NCBI RefSeq assembly: GCF_021172065.1
Contig: NZ_CP087880.1
Location: forward strand, 3,882,583-3,946,582
Length of the DNA stretch: 64,000 bases
DNA from: Pseudocitrobacter corydidari
Lineage (GTDB): Bacteria; Pseudomonadota; Gammaproteobacteria; Enterobacterales; Enterobacteriaceae
Reading direction: 5' to 3'
The notes under the pieces are model-generated. The model had not been told where the DNA came from. It worked only from the letters and a program-made list of their open reading frames with translations, and ran no database searches. Of this stretch, positions 46,327 to 55,488 are shown piece by piece. Made by a program: the position numbers and the translations under genes. Each line of letters opens with the position of its first letter. Position 1 is the stretch's first letter.

Positions 46327-47559
46327 TTACTGAGAGGCTTCGGCACTTTCCTGCGCCAGTTGCTTTTTCTCCAGCATCTTAAAGAAGGGGAAGTACATCA
46401 CCGCTGAGATGATAACCATACAGCCTGACCAGATAGCGGCAGGGATATTGCCTCCGGTCGCAAAATAACCGTTGAGGATCGGTGGCATCGTCCAGGGCAC
46501 AAGCTGCACGGGTTTGCCGATAATGCCGTAAGACATCAACAGCCAGGAGCAGGTACAGATGACCAGCGGCGTGGCGATAAGCGGGAACATCATCAGCGGG
46601 TTTAACACCATCGGTACCCCGAAAATCACCGGTTCGTTGATGCAAAACAGCGCCGGGCCGATGGAGACGCGGCCAATGGATTTGTAATAGCGGCTTTTTG
46701 ATAACAGCATTGCCAGCACTAACCCCATCGTCGCGCCGGAACCGCCCGAGCAGATAAAAATGGTGTAGAAGCCTTCTGCGCTGATATGGGGAATGGGCTG
46801 ATGTGCGACCCAGGCTTCCGTATTTTCAGCGATAAACTTGAGGAAAATCGGCCCCGTAATCCCGGACAGTACATTAGTGCCATGAATACCGCAGCACCAT
46901 AACAGAGAGATAAGCGCAACCAGCGTCAGCATTCCCGGCAGCGTATCCAGGCCCATCACCAGCGGGCTCAGAATCGCGGTAAAGAAAGCGTTGATGTCGA
47001 AATTTAATACCACCCTCACAACCCAAATCAGCGCCAGGCAGACACAGGCAGGCGCCAGGCTGACAAAAGATTGCAGCACGGCAGGAGGAACGCCGTCTGG
47101 CATTTTAATATAGAGCTTGCGGGTGATAAAAAAGCGGACAATATAGACCGTCAGCACCGACAAAATGATGGCGGAAAATAGCCCGGACGCTCCGAAATTG
47201 TTGACGTTAATCTTATGATTTTCATCAAGCTGAGACAGCAAAAACACGGCAACGGTAATGCAGGTACAGCTCAACCCGTCCAGCTTATAGTGTTTGGCTA
47301 AATCGTAGCTGATCCCGATGGCGGCAATCAGGCCAATGGCGCCAAAGGTCGCCTGCACGGGGATCCCCAGTAACGTGGCATAGTTGCCCAGAAAATCGCT
47401 CCAGCCGGGAATCGGCAGGTTGGCGATAATCAGAAAAACACTACCGGCAATGATAAATGGCAGCGTAAAAGCGATACCGTTACGCACGGAAACCAGAATG
47501 ACGTTATTGCCGATGCGCATTAAAACGGGGACCAGCCGTGCTTCCAGAAAAGTATTCAT
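46327..47559 (-). CDS. PTS sugar transporter EIIC, lactose/cellobiose family
   Basis: 410-residue inner-membrane permease of the cellobiose/chitobiose/lichenan EIIC group (about ten hydrophobic segments; NGIAFTLPFIIAGSVFL, CGIHGTNVLSG, NEPVIFGVPMVLNP). GGGAG precedes the ATG. It would transport and, with EIIA/EIIB partners, phosphorylate a beta-glucoside. No EIIA or EIIB gene is adjacent, so partners must come from another locus. Confidence 0.93.
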   Translation of the reverse strand: MNTFLEARLVPVLMRIGNNVILVSVRNGIAFTLPFIIAGSVFLIIANLPIPGWSDFLGNYATLLGIPVQATFGAIGLIAAIGISYDLAKHYKLDGLSCTCITVAVFLLSQLDENHKINVNNFGASGLFSAIILSVLTVYIVRFFITRKLYIKMPDGVPPAVLQSFVSLAPACVCLALIWVVRVVLNFDINAFFTAILSPLVMGLDTLPGMLTLVALISLLWCCGIHGTNVLSGITGPIFLKFIAENTEAWVAHQPIPHISAEGFYTIFICSGGSGATMGLVLAMLLSKSRYYKSIGRVSIGPALFCINEPVIFGVPMVLNPLMMFPLIATPLVICTCSWLLMSYGIIGKPVQLVPWTMPPILNGYFATGGNIPAAIWSGCMVIISAVMYFPFFKMLEKKQLAQESAEASQ

Positions 47560-47587
47560 ATTTACTCCCTGTAAATAGCCATGTGAT

Positions 47588-48901
47588 TTACAGCGTGTAT
47601 TGCGGAAGGAAGTCGCGATTTGCCGCTAAATAATCGCGCAGAATTTTTTCAGCAATCTCTACCGATGGCACCAGCGGGTGCGCCGCCAGCGCCAGCAGCG
47701 CCGTGTGCTGATTGCCGGTTATCGCCGCCTCGACCGTTAACTCTTCAAAGGATTTTACGCTCTGAATAAGCCCTTTCACGGCAACGGGCAGGCGACCATA
47801 GGCCAGCGGGTGCGCGCCGTTACAGTCGATCATCGAGTTGGTCTCGATCACGGCGTCATCGGGCAGATCCGGGGTCGATCCCTGGTTAGGCGTGTTCACC
47901 ACGTGGATCTCTCGTTTGTTGTTATAGATTGAGCTGATGATTGAGCAGGCGGTATCGGAGTAAAGCGCACCACCGCGTGCGGAAAGCGCGGCGGGTTTTT
48001 CACACAGAGTGGGGTCGCGATAAAGATCAAAGAGTGATTTCTCGATCGCCAGCGATTGTTCGCCACGCGTGCCCACGCCGCGTTCGAGGTCTTCCCGTTC
48101 ATGCTCGACCATTTCCCGATCGAGATAGAAATACTTCAGGTAAGAGAGGGGATAGAGCTTCAGTGCGCGAATAAAATCAGGCGGTAAGCCGACATCAGGA
48201 ATATTGTTGAGTTGGTTTGCCCCCACGCCCTGCGCGAGCTTCTCAATAAAATCGTCAGTCAGCTCTTTGCCCTTCACCGTTATCTGGTCGGCGAAAATCA
48301 GATGATTTAAGCCCATTACCCTGGCGTACACGTCTTCGCGTTCAACGCCGTAAGCGCCTGCGATATCGCGCATCATGCTGTTCGCGCCGCTGCAGATACC
48401 CAATGAGCGAATGGGGCTGTGTTTCGCGAGGGCTTCGGTCACGATACCCGCCGGGTTGGTGAAGTTGATAAGCCATGCATCCGGGCAGTATTTTTCCATT
48501 TCCTGGCACAGATCCAGCAGCACAGGGATGGTGCGCTGCGCCTTCATAAATCCGCCAGGGCCGGTGGTTTCCTGGCCTAACACGCCATAGCGCAACGGAA
48601 TTTTTTCATCCTGAATGCGCGCCGCCAGCTGGCCTACGCGAATCTGGGTGGTCACAAAATCCGCCCCCGCGAGCGCTTCGTCGAGCCGTGTTGTCAGATG
48701 AACGGTCATCGCGATCCCCGCCTTTTTGACCATTCTCTGCGCCAGCGCGCCGACAATTTCCAGCTTCTCTTTGCCGGCTTCAATATCCACCAGCCAGTAT
48801 TCACTGACCGGTAACTCTTTATGACGACGAATAAAACCATCAATTAATTCAGGGGTGTAACCCGATCCACCGCCCAGGGTAACGACTTTCAGCTTTTTCA
48901 T
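47588..48901 (-). CDS. GH4 6-phospho-beta-glucosidase
   Basis: 437-residue NAD+- and metal-dependent glycosidase of family GH4. N-terminal NAD-binding VTLGGGSGYTPEL (about 7-19), INFTNPAG, the metal-binding Cys of GICSGANS and MGLNHLIF with its His are present. It cleaves phosphorylated disaccharides brought in by the PTS. GGAGAG lies 5 nt before ATG 48901. It is the first gene of the operon GH4-EIIC-GntR, 28 nt ahead of EIIC. CelF/ChbF and LicH are the closest types remembered. Confidence 0.93.
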   Translation of the reverse strand: MKKLKVVTLGGGSGYTPELIDGFIRRHKELPVSEYWLVDIEAGKEKLEIVGALAQRMVKKAGIAMTVHLTTRLDEALAGADFVTTQIRVGQLAARIQDEKIPLRYGVLGQETTGPGGFMKAQRTIPVLLDLCQEMEKYCPDAWLINFTNPAGIVTEALAKHSPIRSLGICSGANSMMRDIAGAYGVEREDVYARVMGLNHLIFADQITVKGKELTDDFIEKLAQGVGANQLNNIPDVGLPPDFIRALKLYPLSYLKYFYLDREMVEHEREDLERGVGTRGEQSLAIEKSLFDLYRDPTLCEKPAALSARGGALYSDTACSIISSIYNNKREIHVVNTPNQGSTPDLPDDAVIETNSMIDCNGAHPLAYGRLPVAVKGLIQSVKSFEELTVEAAITGNQHTALLALAAHPLVPSVEIAEKILRDYLAANRDFLPQYTL

Positions 48902-48915
48902 TTTTCTCTCCATTA

Positions 48916-48931
48916 ACTGGCGTATGCCAGT
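48916..48931 (-). promoter_or_regulatory. Candidate operator before the GH4 gene
   Basis: ACTGGC-GTAT-GCCAGT dyad, directly upstream of the ribosome-binding site of the GH4 gene. It could bind the cluster's GntR regulator. Confidence 0.45.
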
Positions 48932-49007
48932 TTGGGCGAAACATAGCACACACCCTGAAGTGCGCTTCGCGAGATTTGTCACATAATTGATTATTTCATT
49001 CAGATAT

Positions 49008-49036
49008 AAAAAAGCCCCGCGCGGAAGGCGCAGGGC
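49008..49036 (-). terminator. rhaM operon terminator
   Basis: Minus-strand stem GCCCTGCGC-CTTCC-GCGCGGGGC (one mismatch pair) followed by TTTTTT, 19 nt after the rhaM stop. Confidence 0.88.
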
Positions 49037-49054
49037 GGGGGAGACGCGGCAGGG

Positions 49055-49369
49055 TTAATCAAGATAAAAAACGTTTTCCAGCTCTGCGCTTACCGGGCTG
49101 TTATCCGGGTTGGCGGGCATTACCTCGGTCATATATTTCCACCAACGCTGGCAAACCTCGGTATTCGCCACCGCGTTCCAGCGCGCTTCCGATTCAATTT
49201 CCACCGTGGCGAACAGCAGGTTACGTTCTTTATCGAGATAAATCGCGTAATGGTGCGCGCCGTGCGATTTCAGCGTCGCTTCCAGTTCCGGCCAGATTGG
49301 GTTATGGCGACGCTGATACTCTTCGTGCGCGTCGGCATGCACCTGCATCACAAAGGCTTTGCGGATCAT
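49055..49369 (-). CDS. rhaM: L-rhamnose mutarotase
   Basis: 104-residue enzyme interconverting alpha and beta anomers of L-rhamnose so that RhaA receives its substrate. The catalytic His22 lies in EEYQRRHNPIW; WWKYM near the C-terminus is conserved. It overlaps the reductase gene by 4 nt and ends the rha operon. Confidence 0.97.
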   Translation of the reverse strand: MIRKAFVMQVHADAHEEYQRRHNPIWPELEATLKSHGAHHYAIYLDKERNLLFATVEIESEARWNAVANTEVCQRWWKYMTEVMPANPDNSPVSAELENVFYLD

Positions 49370-50514
49370 AACGCCTCCAGATACAGCTCGCGTACTTCAT
49401 CGCGGCTGGCGGTGCGCGGGTTGCACGGCGCACAGGGGTCAGCCAGCGCTTTATCCAGCCAGCCTTCGATATCTGCTTTCGTTACGCCCAGCTTGCTGAA
49501 CCCTTCCGGAATGCCAACACGGGCGCTCAGTTGGCGAATGGCGTTGATGGCTTCCATGCTGGCGGCTTCGTCGCTCATTCCCTGGGTATTGACGCCCATA
49601 GCCTGCGCGACGCGTGCAAAACGCGCGACCGCATTCGGGCGGTTAAAGTTTTCGATGATCGGCAGCAGGATGGCATTGCACACGCCGTGCGGCAGATTGT
49701 GCGTTGCGCCCGGCTGATGCGCCAGTGCGTGCACCAGGCCAAGACCGGCGCTGTTGAACGCCATTCCTGCCAGATACTGACCAAACGCCATCTGCTCGCG
49801 GGCTTCCAGGTTATGGCCATCATCGACCGCTTTCGGCAGCCACAAGGTGATCAGACGAATGGCTTCCAGCGCGTTGGCGTCAGTCAGCGGATGCGCGCCA
49901 ACGGAAACGTAAGCTTCAATCGCGTGGGTCAGCGCATCCATCCCGGTTGCAGCGGTGACGGACGCCGGAATTTCCAGCATCACGCTGGCGTCATCCACGG
50001 CGATATCCGGAATAATATTGGAATCGATAATGACCTCTTTCACCTGGCGCGCGGTATCGATGATCACCGCGTTGCTGGTCATCTCGGCGGCGGTGCCTGC
50101 GGTGGTGTTAATGGCAACCAGCGGCACGCCGGCATTTTTGACTTTGCCCACGCCGGAGTAGGCGGTAGACGGGCCAGGGTTGGCGGTCAGAATTTTGATC
50201 GCTTTGGCGGTGTCGATCGGGCTGCCGCCGCCAAAGGCGATGATGAAATCGCAGCTCGCGTCCTGATACGCCGCAAAGCCTTTTTGTACCAGCGCTTCGG
50301 TAGGATTAGGGAACACCTCATCGAAAAGATGGTAAGACATATTCTGCGCATCAAGCGCGGCAAACAGGCTATCCAACAGACCCAGCTTCACCAGTTGCCC
50401 ATCGGTGACCACCAGCGCTTTGCCCCACTGTTTGTTTGCGACAAGGTTGACCATATCGGCAATCGCGCCCGCGCCGTGCAGGCTGATTTTGGGAAGCGCC
50501 AACATAAAGCTCAT
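49366..50514 (-). CDS. Lactaldehyde reductase (FucO-like, iron-dependent)
   Basis: 382-residue group III alcohol dehydrogenase reducing L-lactaldehyde, the product of RhaD, to 1,2-propanediol. Iron ligands Asp193, His197 (GMDALTHAIEAYVS), His262 and His276 (VHALAHQPGATHNLPHG) are all present, as is the GGGSPIDTAK nucleotide loop. AGGAG lies 7 nt before ATG 50514. It sits inside the rha operon, whereas E. coli K-12 relies on fucO in the fucose locus. Confidence 0.93.
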   Translation of the reverse strand: MSFMLALPKISLHGAGAIADMVNLVANKQWGKALVVTDGQLVKLGLLDSLFAALDAQNMSYHLFDEVFPNPTEALVQKGFAAYQDASCDFIIAFGGGSPIDTAKAIKILTANPGPSTAYSGVGKVKNAGVPLVAINTTAGTAAEMTSNAVIIDTARQVKEVIIDSNIIPDIAVDDASVMLEIPASVTAATGMDALTHAIEAYVSVGAHPLTDANALEAIRLITLWLPKAVDDGHNLEAREQMAFGQYLAGMAFNSAGLGLVHALAHQPGATHNLPHGVCNAILLPIIENFNRPNAVARFARVAQAMGVNTQGMSDEAASMEAINAIRQLSARVGIPEGFSKLGVTKADIEGWLDKALADPCAPCNPRTASRDEVRELYLEAL

Positions 50515-50583
50515 GATATTTCTCCTTAAATTAAAAGCCCTATGTCCGGCGGCAGCCACTGTCGCCGGGCGTGAGCGGATAGG

Positions 50584-51408
50584 TTAGAGCGCGAGCGCGC
50601 TGGCGAGCGGGGTGACGCCAAAGCGTTTGCCAAGCGCAATCAGCTCTTCACGGGTGATGGTCTGTTTCATGCCGCCCATGGAATAGACTTTCACCAGCAC
50701 TTCTGCGGATTTCTCGGCGGTATCGATCAAACCAAACGCCTCGTCCAGCGTCGGCCCGCTGCCGAATACCCCGTGGAACGGCCACAGCACCAGCGAATGT
50801 TTCTGCATTTCGACGGCAGTCGCCTGGCCGATTTCGTCCGTGCCCGGCACCATCCACGGCAGAATGCCGACGCCGTCCGGGAACACCACCAGACATTCGG
50901 TGCTGCCTTCCCACAGCTGACGGGTGATGACGTCGGTTCGATTTTCCAGCACGTAGGTCAGGGCAATCAGGTTGGTGGCGTGGCAGTGCATGATCACGCG
51001 ATCTTTGCCGTTGGTCGCCTTGATGCGCTCGCAGTGCGACAGGAAGTGGGCCGGTAATTCAGAGGTCGGCACCGCTTCATGGGTTAAGCCCCACAGGATG
51101 TGATAGCCCGCGCCATCGCTGTCTACTTTTACCACGCCGATGTTGGCAGCCGGATCAAGCTGAACGTTGCGGAAGAATTTACCGGAACCGGTGACGATAA
51201 ACGGCGTATTCGCCAGCAGAGGCATCGGCTGGCTGAGCGCGATATAGCGCGGTTCTTTATGGAAATCAGCCTCGTAAGGGGCGATGTCGGCTTCGTCCAG
51301 ACGCAGCGTCAGGTTACCGCCGTTGCGTTCATCCCAGCCTTTCAGCCAGGCGTCAGAGGTGGCTTTGATCATGCCCTGGACGAACCAGGATTGAGTGATG
51401 GATTGCAT
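50584..51408 (-). CDS. rhaD: Rhamnulose-1-phosphate aldolase
   Basis: 274-residue class II zinc aldolase splitting L-rhamnulose 1-phosphate into dihydroxyacetone phosphate and L-lactaldehyde. The zinc motif MHCHATN (His about 141 and 143), a later His in WPFHGVFG and the catalytic Glu region are intact. ATG 51408 (MQSITQSWF) equals the E. coli start; the longer frame upstream only translates REP sequence. Confidence 0.98.
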   Translation of the reverse strand: MQSITQSWFVQGMIKATSDAWLKGWDERNGGNLTLRLDEADIAPYEADFHKEPRYIALSQPMPLLANTPFIVTGSGKFFRNVQLDPAANIGVVKVDSDGAGYHILWGLTHEAVPTSELPAHFLSHCERIKATNGKDRVIMHCHATNLIALTYVLENRTDVITRQLWEGSTECLVVFPDGVGILPWMVPGTDEIGQATAVEMQKHSLVLWPFHGVFGSGPTLDEAFGLIDTAEKSAEVLVKVYSMGGMKQTITREELIALGKRFGVTPLASALAL

Positions 51409-51428
51409 AGTCTTCGTGTTCCTGTTCT

Positions 51429-51556
51429 TGCCCGATGGCGCAGTGCTTATCGGACATTCGTGTTTGGTATTTTTGCCCGATGGCGCTGCGCTTATCGGGC
51501 CTACGGTGTTCGGCAGCATTTGTAGGCCGGATAAGCGAAGCGCCATCCGGCGATGA
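51429..51556. repeat. REP cluster between rhaA and rhaD
   Basis: Three REP-type units (GCCCGATGGCGCAGTGCTTATCGG, GCCCGATGGCGCTGCGCTTATCGGGC, GCCGGATAAGCGAAGCGCC), the last inverted. This BIME lies inside the operon and may adjust rhaA/rhaD mRNA stability. Confidence 0.9.
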
Positions 51557-51560
51557 TGTG

Positions 51561-52820
51561 TTAGCCGCGTTTACTCAAAATCTCTTTTTCATACGCACGT
51601 ACGTTCTCCAGCCACTGGCTGCCCGCAGGCGTGTCGTGGCGCTGGCAATACATCTCCCACACCGCCTGCCACGGCAGGGATTTCTGCTCTTCCAGCAGCG
51701 CCAGGCGCGCGGTGTAATCGCCTTCCGCTTCCAGCTTGCGCAGCTCATCCACGGGTTCGAGCAGGGCGCGCAGCAGGGCTTTCTTCATGTTGCGGGTACC
51801 GATAACCCACGCCGCGATGCGGTTGATGGACGCATCAAAGAAGTCGAGGCCGATGTGCACGCGGTCGAACAGATCGTTACGCACGATTTCGCTGGCGATA
51901 GCCTGCGTTTCGTCATCCAGCAGCACCACGTGGTCGCTATCCCAGCGCACCGGGCGGCTGACGTGCAGCAGCAGACGCGGCACGTACAGCATGGCGGAGG
52001 AGATTTTGTCGGAGATCACCTCCGTTGGATGGAAGTGGCCCGCATCCAGACACAGCGCGGTCTGACGGCTGGCGGCGTAGCCCATGTAGAACTCGTTGGA
52101 GCCCACGGTGTAGCTTTCTGCGCCGATACCGAACAGCTTGCTCTCAACCGCATCAATGTGGTGCGCCGGGTCCAGTTTTTCGCTAATCACTTCATCCAGC
52201 GCATTGAGCAGACGCTGACGCGGTGCCAGACGGTCGACGGTGATGTCTTTCATGCCGTCCGGGATCCAGATATTCATCACCGACGGCGTGCCCAGTTGCT
52301 CGCCGAAGTAAGCGGAGATGCGGCGGCTGGCCTTGCAGTGATCGATCCAGAACTGACGAATTTTTGCATCCGGATGAGAGAGCGTGAAACCGTCGGCGCT
52401 CAGCGGATGCGAGAAGCAGGACGGGTTAAAATCGAGACCCAGCTGATTCGCTTTCGCCCACTCCACCCAGTTTTTAAAGTGTTCCGGCTTGATTTTGTCG
52501 CGGGAAACCGGCGTGTCAGATTCCAGATAAATAGCGTGCAGATTCAGACGTTTTGGCCCAGGAATCAGGCTCAACGCCTGTTCCAGATCGGCACGCAGTT
52601 CCGTTGCGTTGCGCGCTTTTCCCGGGTAGTTACCCGTCGCCTGAATACCGCCGGTCAGGTTACCTTCCGGGTTTTCGAAACCGGCGACATCATCGCCCTG
52701 CCAGCAGTGCATAGATACCGGCAGACGGTCGAGCTGACGCAGGGTCTCTTCGACGTCGATGCCAATGGCGGAATAACGCTGTTTCGCCAGTTCCCAGGCT
52801 TGTTCAAGTTGAGTGGTCAT
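51561..52820 (-). CDS. rhaA: L-rhamnose isomerase
   Basis: 419-residue TIM-barrel metal enzyme converting L-rhamnose to L-rhamnulose. Segments such as LDFNPSCFSHP, LFGIGAESYTVGS, CLDAGHFHPTE and VGLD-like HIGLDFFDASINR hold the metal ligands. The length equals E. coli RhaA. AGGAG lies 8 nt before ATG 52820, which overlaps the rhaB stop by 4 nt. Confidence 0.98.
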   Translation of the reverse strand: MTTQLEQAWELAKQRYSAIGIDVEETLRQLDRLPVSMHCWQGDDVAGFENPEGNLTGGIQATGNYPGKARNATELRADLEQALSLIPGPKRLNLHAIYLESDTPVSRDKIKPEHFKNWVEWAKANQLGLDFNPSCFSHPLSADGFTLSHPDAKIRQFWIDHCKASRRISAYFGEQLGTPSVMNIWIPDGMKDITVDRLAPRQRLLNALDEVISEKLDPAHHIDAVESKLFGIGAESYTVGSNEFYMGYAASRQTALCLDAGHFHPTEVISDKISSAMLYVPRLLLHVSRPVRWDSDHVVLLDDETQAIASEIVRNDLFDRVHIGLDFFDASINRIAAWVIGTRNMKKALLRALLEPVDELRKLEAEGDYTARLALLEEQKSLPWQAVWEMYCQRHDTPAGSQWLENVRAYEKEILSKRG

Positions 52821-54286
52821 GCGCAAAGCTCCTTTGTCAGTCGTTTTTGCTGAAACTGCGCAACGTAGCGGGCAATTTCATTTTCAAGATTCGGGGTGAA
52901 GGTGGTCAGGCCGTAGTTGCCGGTCACCACCTGACGGAAATCATCTACCGTGCCCAGTTCTTCCAGCGTCATCAGCTGCACGCCGATATTGCCGAGCGTG
53001 GAGGCCTCAATCGGGCCCGCCACCACCGTCACGCCGCAGGCGTCGGCACATAGCTGGTTGAGTAGGTGGTTCTGGCAACCGCCGCCGACGACATGCAACT
53101 GGCTGAACGGTTTGCCGCGCAGGCGCGCCAGTTCGTGCAGAATGTCGGCGTAAAGCAGGGCAAGGCTGTCGAAAATACAGCGCGCCAGCTCGGCAGGGCG
53201 CTGCGGCACCGGCTGCGAGGTCTCGCGGCAGGCGGCCTGAATTTCGGCGCTCATGTTGTCCGGGTTGATAAAACGGTCTTCATTGGGGTTGATCAGGAAA
53301 CGGCAGGCGCTAAGTTGCTCCGTTTCTGCAATCAATGCAGGCAGATCAGTAATGTTCTGCTCTTTAATCACACGCTGAAGCAGCCATAGCCCCATGATGT
53401 TTTTCAGCACCCGATAACGCCCTTCTGCGCCGCCTTCGTTAGTGATATTGGCTGCCAGCGCATACTCGCTGGTATACGGCGTGGTGCTTTCAAAACCCAT
53501 CAGTGACCAGGTACCGGAAGAGAGATAAGCGGCGTCTTTATTCGCCAGCGGCGAAGCAATAACGGCGCTTGCTGTGTCATGGCTCGCGACGGCCACCACC
53601 GGAATGTTGTTGCCCAGCGGGCAAATCCAGTGACCGATCACGTTGCCAGGATGCGTCGGCGTACCGAACCATTTTGGCGATGCGCCGGTCCAGTTCAGCA
53701 GGTCCTCATCCCAGTTATCGGTCTGAATATTGACCAGCTGCGTGGTGGTGGCGTTGGTGTATTCCCAGTTCATCTTGCCGGTAAGGCGATAGCTGAAGTA
53801 ATCGGGGATCAGCAGGGCATGCGCCACTTCGGCGGCCACTTCCGGCTGCTGTTCAACCAATGCGCGTAGCTGATAGAGCGTATTAAACGGCAGGAACTGA
53901 ATTCCGCTGCGGCGATAGATTTGCGCTTTTCCGAGCTGTTCAATCGCCCGCGCCATCACGCCGTCGGTGCGGCTGTCGCGATAAGAGACCGGCAGGCCAA
54001 CGCGCTGACCGTCGCGGTTAAGCAGAACGTAATCCACGCCCCAGGTGTCGATGCCGATGCTGTCGATCAGGATGCCCTGTTCGCACACCTTGTTCAGGCC
54101 GGTGCGGATCTCCGCCTCAAGCCCGTCGATATCCCAGGTATCAAATCCATCCTGTTTTTGCAGGCAGTTCACGAAACGGTGGATTTCGTGCAGTGAGAGT
54201 GTGTGTTGCCCGGAGTCGTAGCGGGCAAGCATCACGCGTCCGCTGGATGCCCCTAAATCGACGGCCACACAATGGCGAAGAGTCAT
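52817..54286 (-). CDS. rhaB: Rhamnulokinase
   Basis: 489-residue FGGY-family kinase phosphorylating L-rhamnulose. ATP-phosphate loop VDLGASSGRVM (about 8-18), IDTWGVDYVLL, HDTASAV and the C-terminal VVGGGCQNHLLNQ are family marks. AAGGA lies before ATG 54286 and the length equals E. coli RhaB. It is the first gene of rhaBAD-reductase-rhaM. Confidence 0.98.
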   Translation of the reverse strand: MTLRHCVAVDLGASSGRVMLARYDSGQHTLSLHEIHRFVNCLQKQDGFDTWDIDGLEAEIRTGLNKVCEQGILIDSIGIDTWGVDYVLLNRDGQRVGLPVSYRDSRTDGVMARAIEQLGKAQIYRRSGIQFLPFNTLYQLRALVEQQPEVAAEVAHALLIPDYFSYRLTGKMNWEYTNATTTQLVNIQTDNWDEDLLNWTGASPKWFGTPTHPGNVIGHWICPLGNNIPVVAVASHDTASAVIASPLANKDAAYLSSGTWSLMGFESTTPYTSEYALAANITNEGGAEGRYRVLKNIMGLWLLQRVIKEQNITDLPALIAETEQLSACRFLINPNEDRFINPDNMSAEIQAACRETSQPVPQRPAELARCIFDSLALLYADILHELARLRGKPFSQLHVVGGGCQNHLLNQLCADACGVTVVAGPIEASTLGNIGVQLMTLEELGTVDDFRQVVTGNYGLTTFTPNLENEIARYVAQFQQKRLTKELCA

Positions 54287-54586
54287 GGCTGGAGTCCTTC
54301 TTAATGTCATTGGACCCAGTCTAAGAAGCGCGTACGAACGTGACCTTCTCATCACTGACAGCAAAATGGGCGGCTGGCAAGAAAGCAAAGGTAGACGTGA
54401 GAGAGCTCACAATTTCCGCCAATTGCCCCGTATTGCGCGGGTGTGACGCCCTCCGCAATTCCCAATCTTTCCCGGCCTTTCTTGAAAAAACGACCGGGTT
54501 TGCGCTCTTTGTTGTCTAAATTTTAAGGTGAGGTCAGCCACCCCCGATTACTATCCTGATAACTTTTCTCATTTAGTGGGGGCGTT
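54287..54586. promoter_or_regulatory. rhaB/rhaS divergent control region
   Basis: On the minus strand the segment 54318-54380 keeps the E. coli rhaB promoter pattern, including CCCATTTTGCTGTCAGTGAT and GAGAAGGTC, where RhaS binds, and a TTAGACTGG -10 region. CGTGA-GAGAGC-TCACA at 54396-54411 is a CRP site (9 of 10). The remainder should hold the RhaR sites and the rhaS promoter. Confidence 0.85.
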
Positions 54587-55423
54587 ATGACCGTATTGCA
54601 CAGTGTGGATTTTTTCCGTTCAGGGCGATTACCTGTAGCGATTGAACCGCGACTTCCGCAGCCCGCTTTTCCTGAGCATCATCATGATTTTCATGAAATT
54701 GTGATTGTTGAGCAGGGGACCGGTATTCATGTTTTCAATGGTCAGCCGCATACCATTTGCGGAGGCACAGTCTGTTTTGTTCGCGATACGGATCGCCATC
54801 TTTATGAGCACACCGATAATCTTTGTCTGACCAATGTCCTTTACCGCTCGCCGGAAGCGTTCCAGTTTCTTTCCGGGCTCGATCAACTGTTACCGCAGGA
54901 AACGGAAGGTAATTATCCCTCCCACTGGCGCGTGAGCCAGAGCACCCTGCAACAGGTGCGCTTTATCCTTGAGCAGATGGCGCAGGTGGATGACAACATG
55001 GACGCGGCGACGCTCGCCAACCGCGAAATTCTCTTTATGCAACTGCTGGTCCTGCTGCGTCGTGGAACGCAGGTGGCAGGCAACGTCGATAACGACGCGC
55101 GCCTGAACCAGTTGATGGCCTGGCTGGAAGATCATTTTGCCGAAGATGTCTGCTGGGAAGCGCTGGCCGAGCAGTTTTCGCTGTCGCTGCGCACGCTCCA
55201 TCGCCAGCTTAAACACTCGACGGGCCTGACGCCGCAGCGTTATCTCAATCGCCTGCGCTTGATTAAGGCCCGCCATCTGCTGCGCCACAGCGACGAAAGC
55301 GTAACGGACATTGCCTATCACTGCGGTTTTGGCGACAGCAATCACTTTTCCACTCTGTTCCGCCGGGAATTTAACTGGTCGCCGCGCGATATCCGCCAGG
55401 GCCGCGATGCCACCTTGCAGTAA
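54587..55423 (+). CDS. rhaS: HTH-type activator RhaS
   Basis: 278-residue AraC-family activator of rhaBAD and rhaT. N-terminal cupin-like rhamnose-binding domain (HHHDFHEIVIVEQGTG) and C-terminal double helix-turn-helix (about 180-275; SLSLRTLHRQLKHSTGLTP, ITDIAYHCGFGDSNHFSTLF-like). The length equals E. coli RhaS. It is transcribed with rhaR, 65 nt downstream. Confidence 0.97.
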   Translation: MTVLHSVDFFRSGRLPVAIEPRLPQPAFPEHHHDFHEIVIVEQGTGIHVFNGQPHTICGGTVCFVRDTDRHLYEHTDNLCLTNVLYRSPEAFQFLSGLDQLLPQETEGNYPSHWRVSQSTLQQVRFILEQMAQVDDNMDAATLANREILFMQLLVLLRRGTQVAGNVDNDARLNQLMAWLEDHFAEDVCWEALAEQFSLSLRTLHRQLKHSTGLTPQRYLNRLRLIKARHLLRHSDESVTDIAYHCGFGDSNHFSTLFRREFNWSPRDIRQGRDATLQ

Positions 55424-55488
55424 CGCGGCGGCTATCAACGTTTTCTCAGCGTAGAACTGCGACAATAGTGCGTTATAGGTCGTGAGGT

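Noticed and set aside
51409..51546. N-terminal extension of rhaD
   Set aside because: The extra residues are translated REP repeats; ATG 51408 matches the E. coli protein start.
51435..52853. 472-codon open frame antisense to rhaA
   Set aside because: It is a shadow frame beginning in REP sequence, with no domain support.
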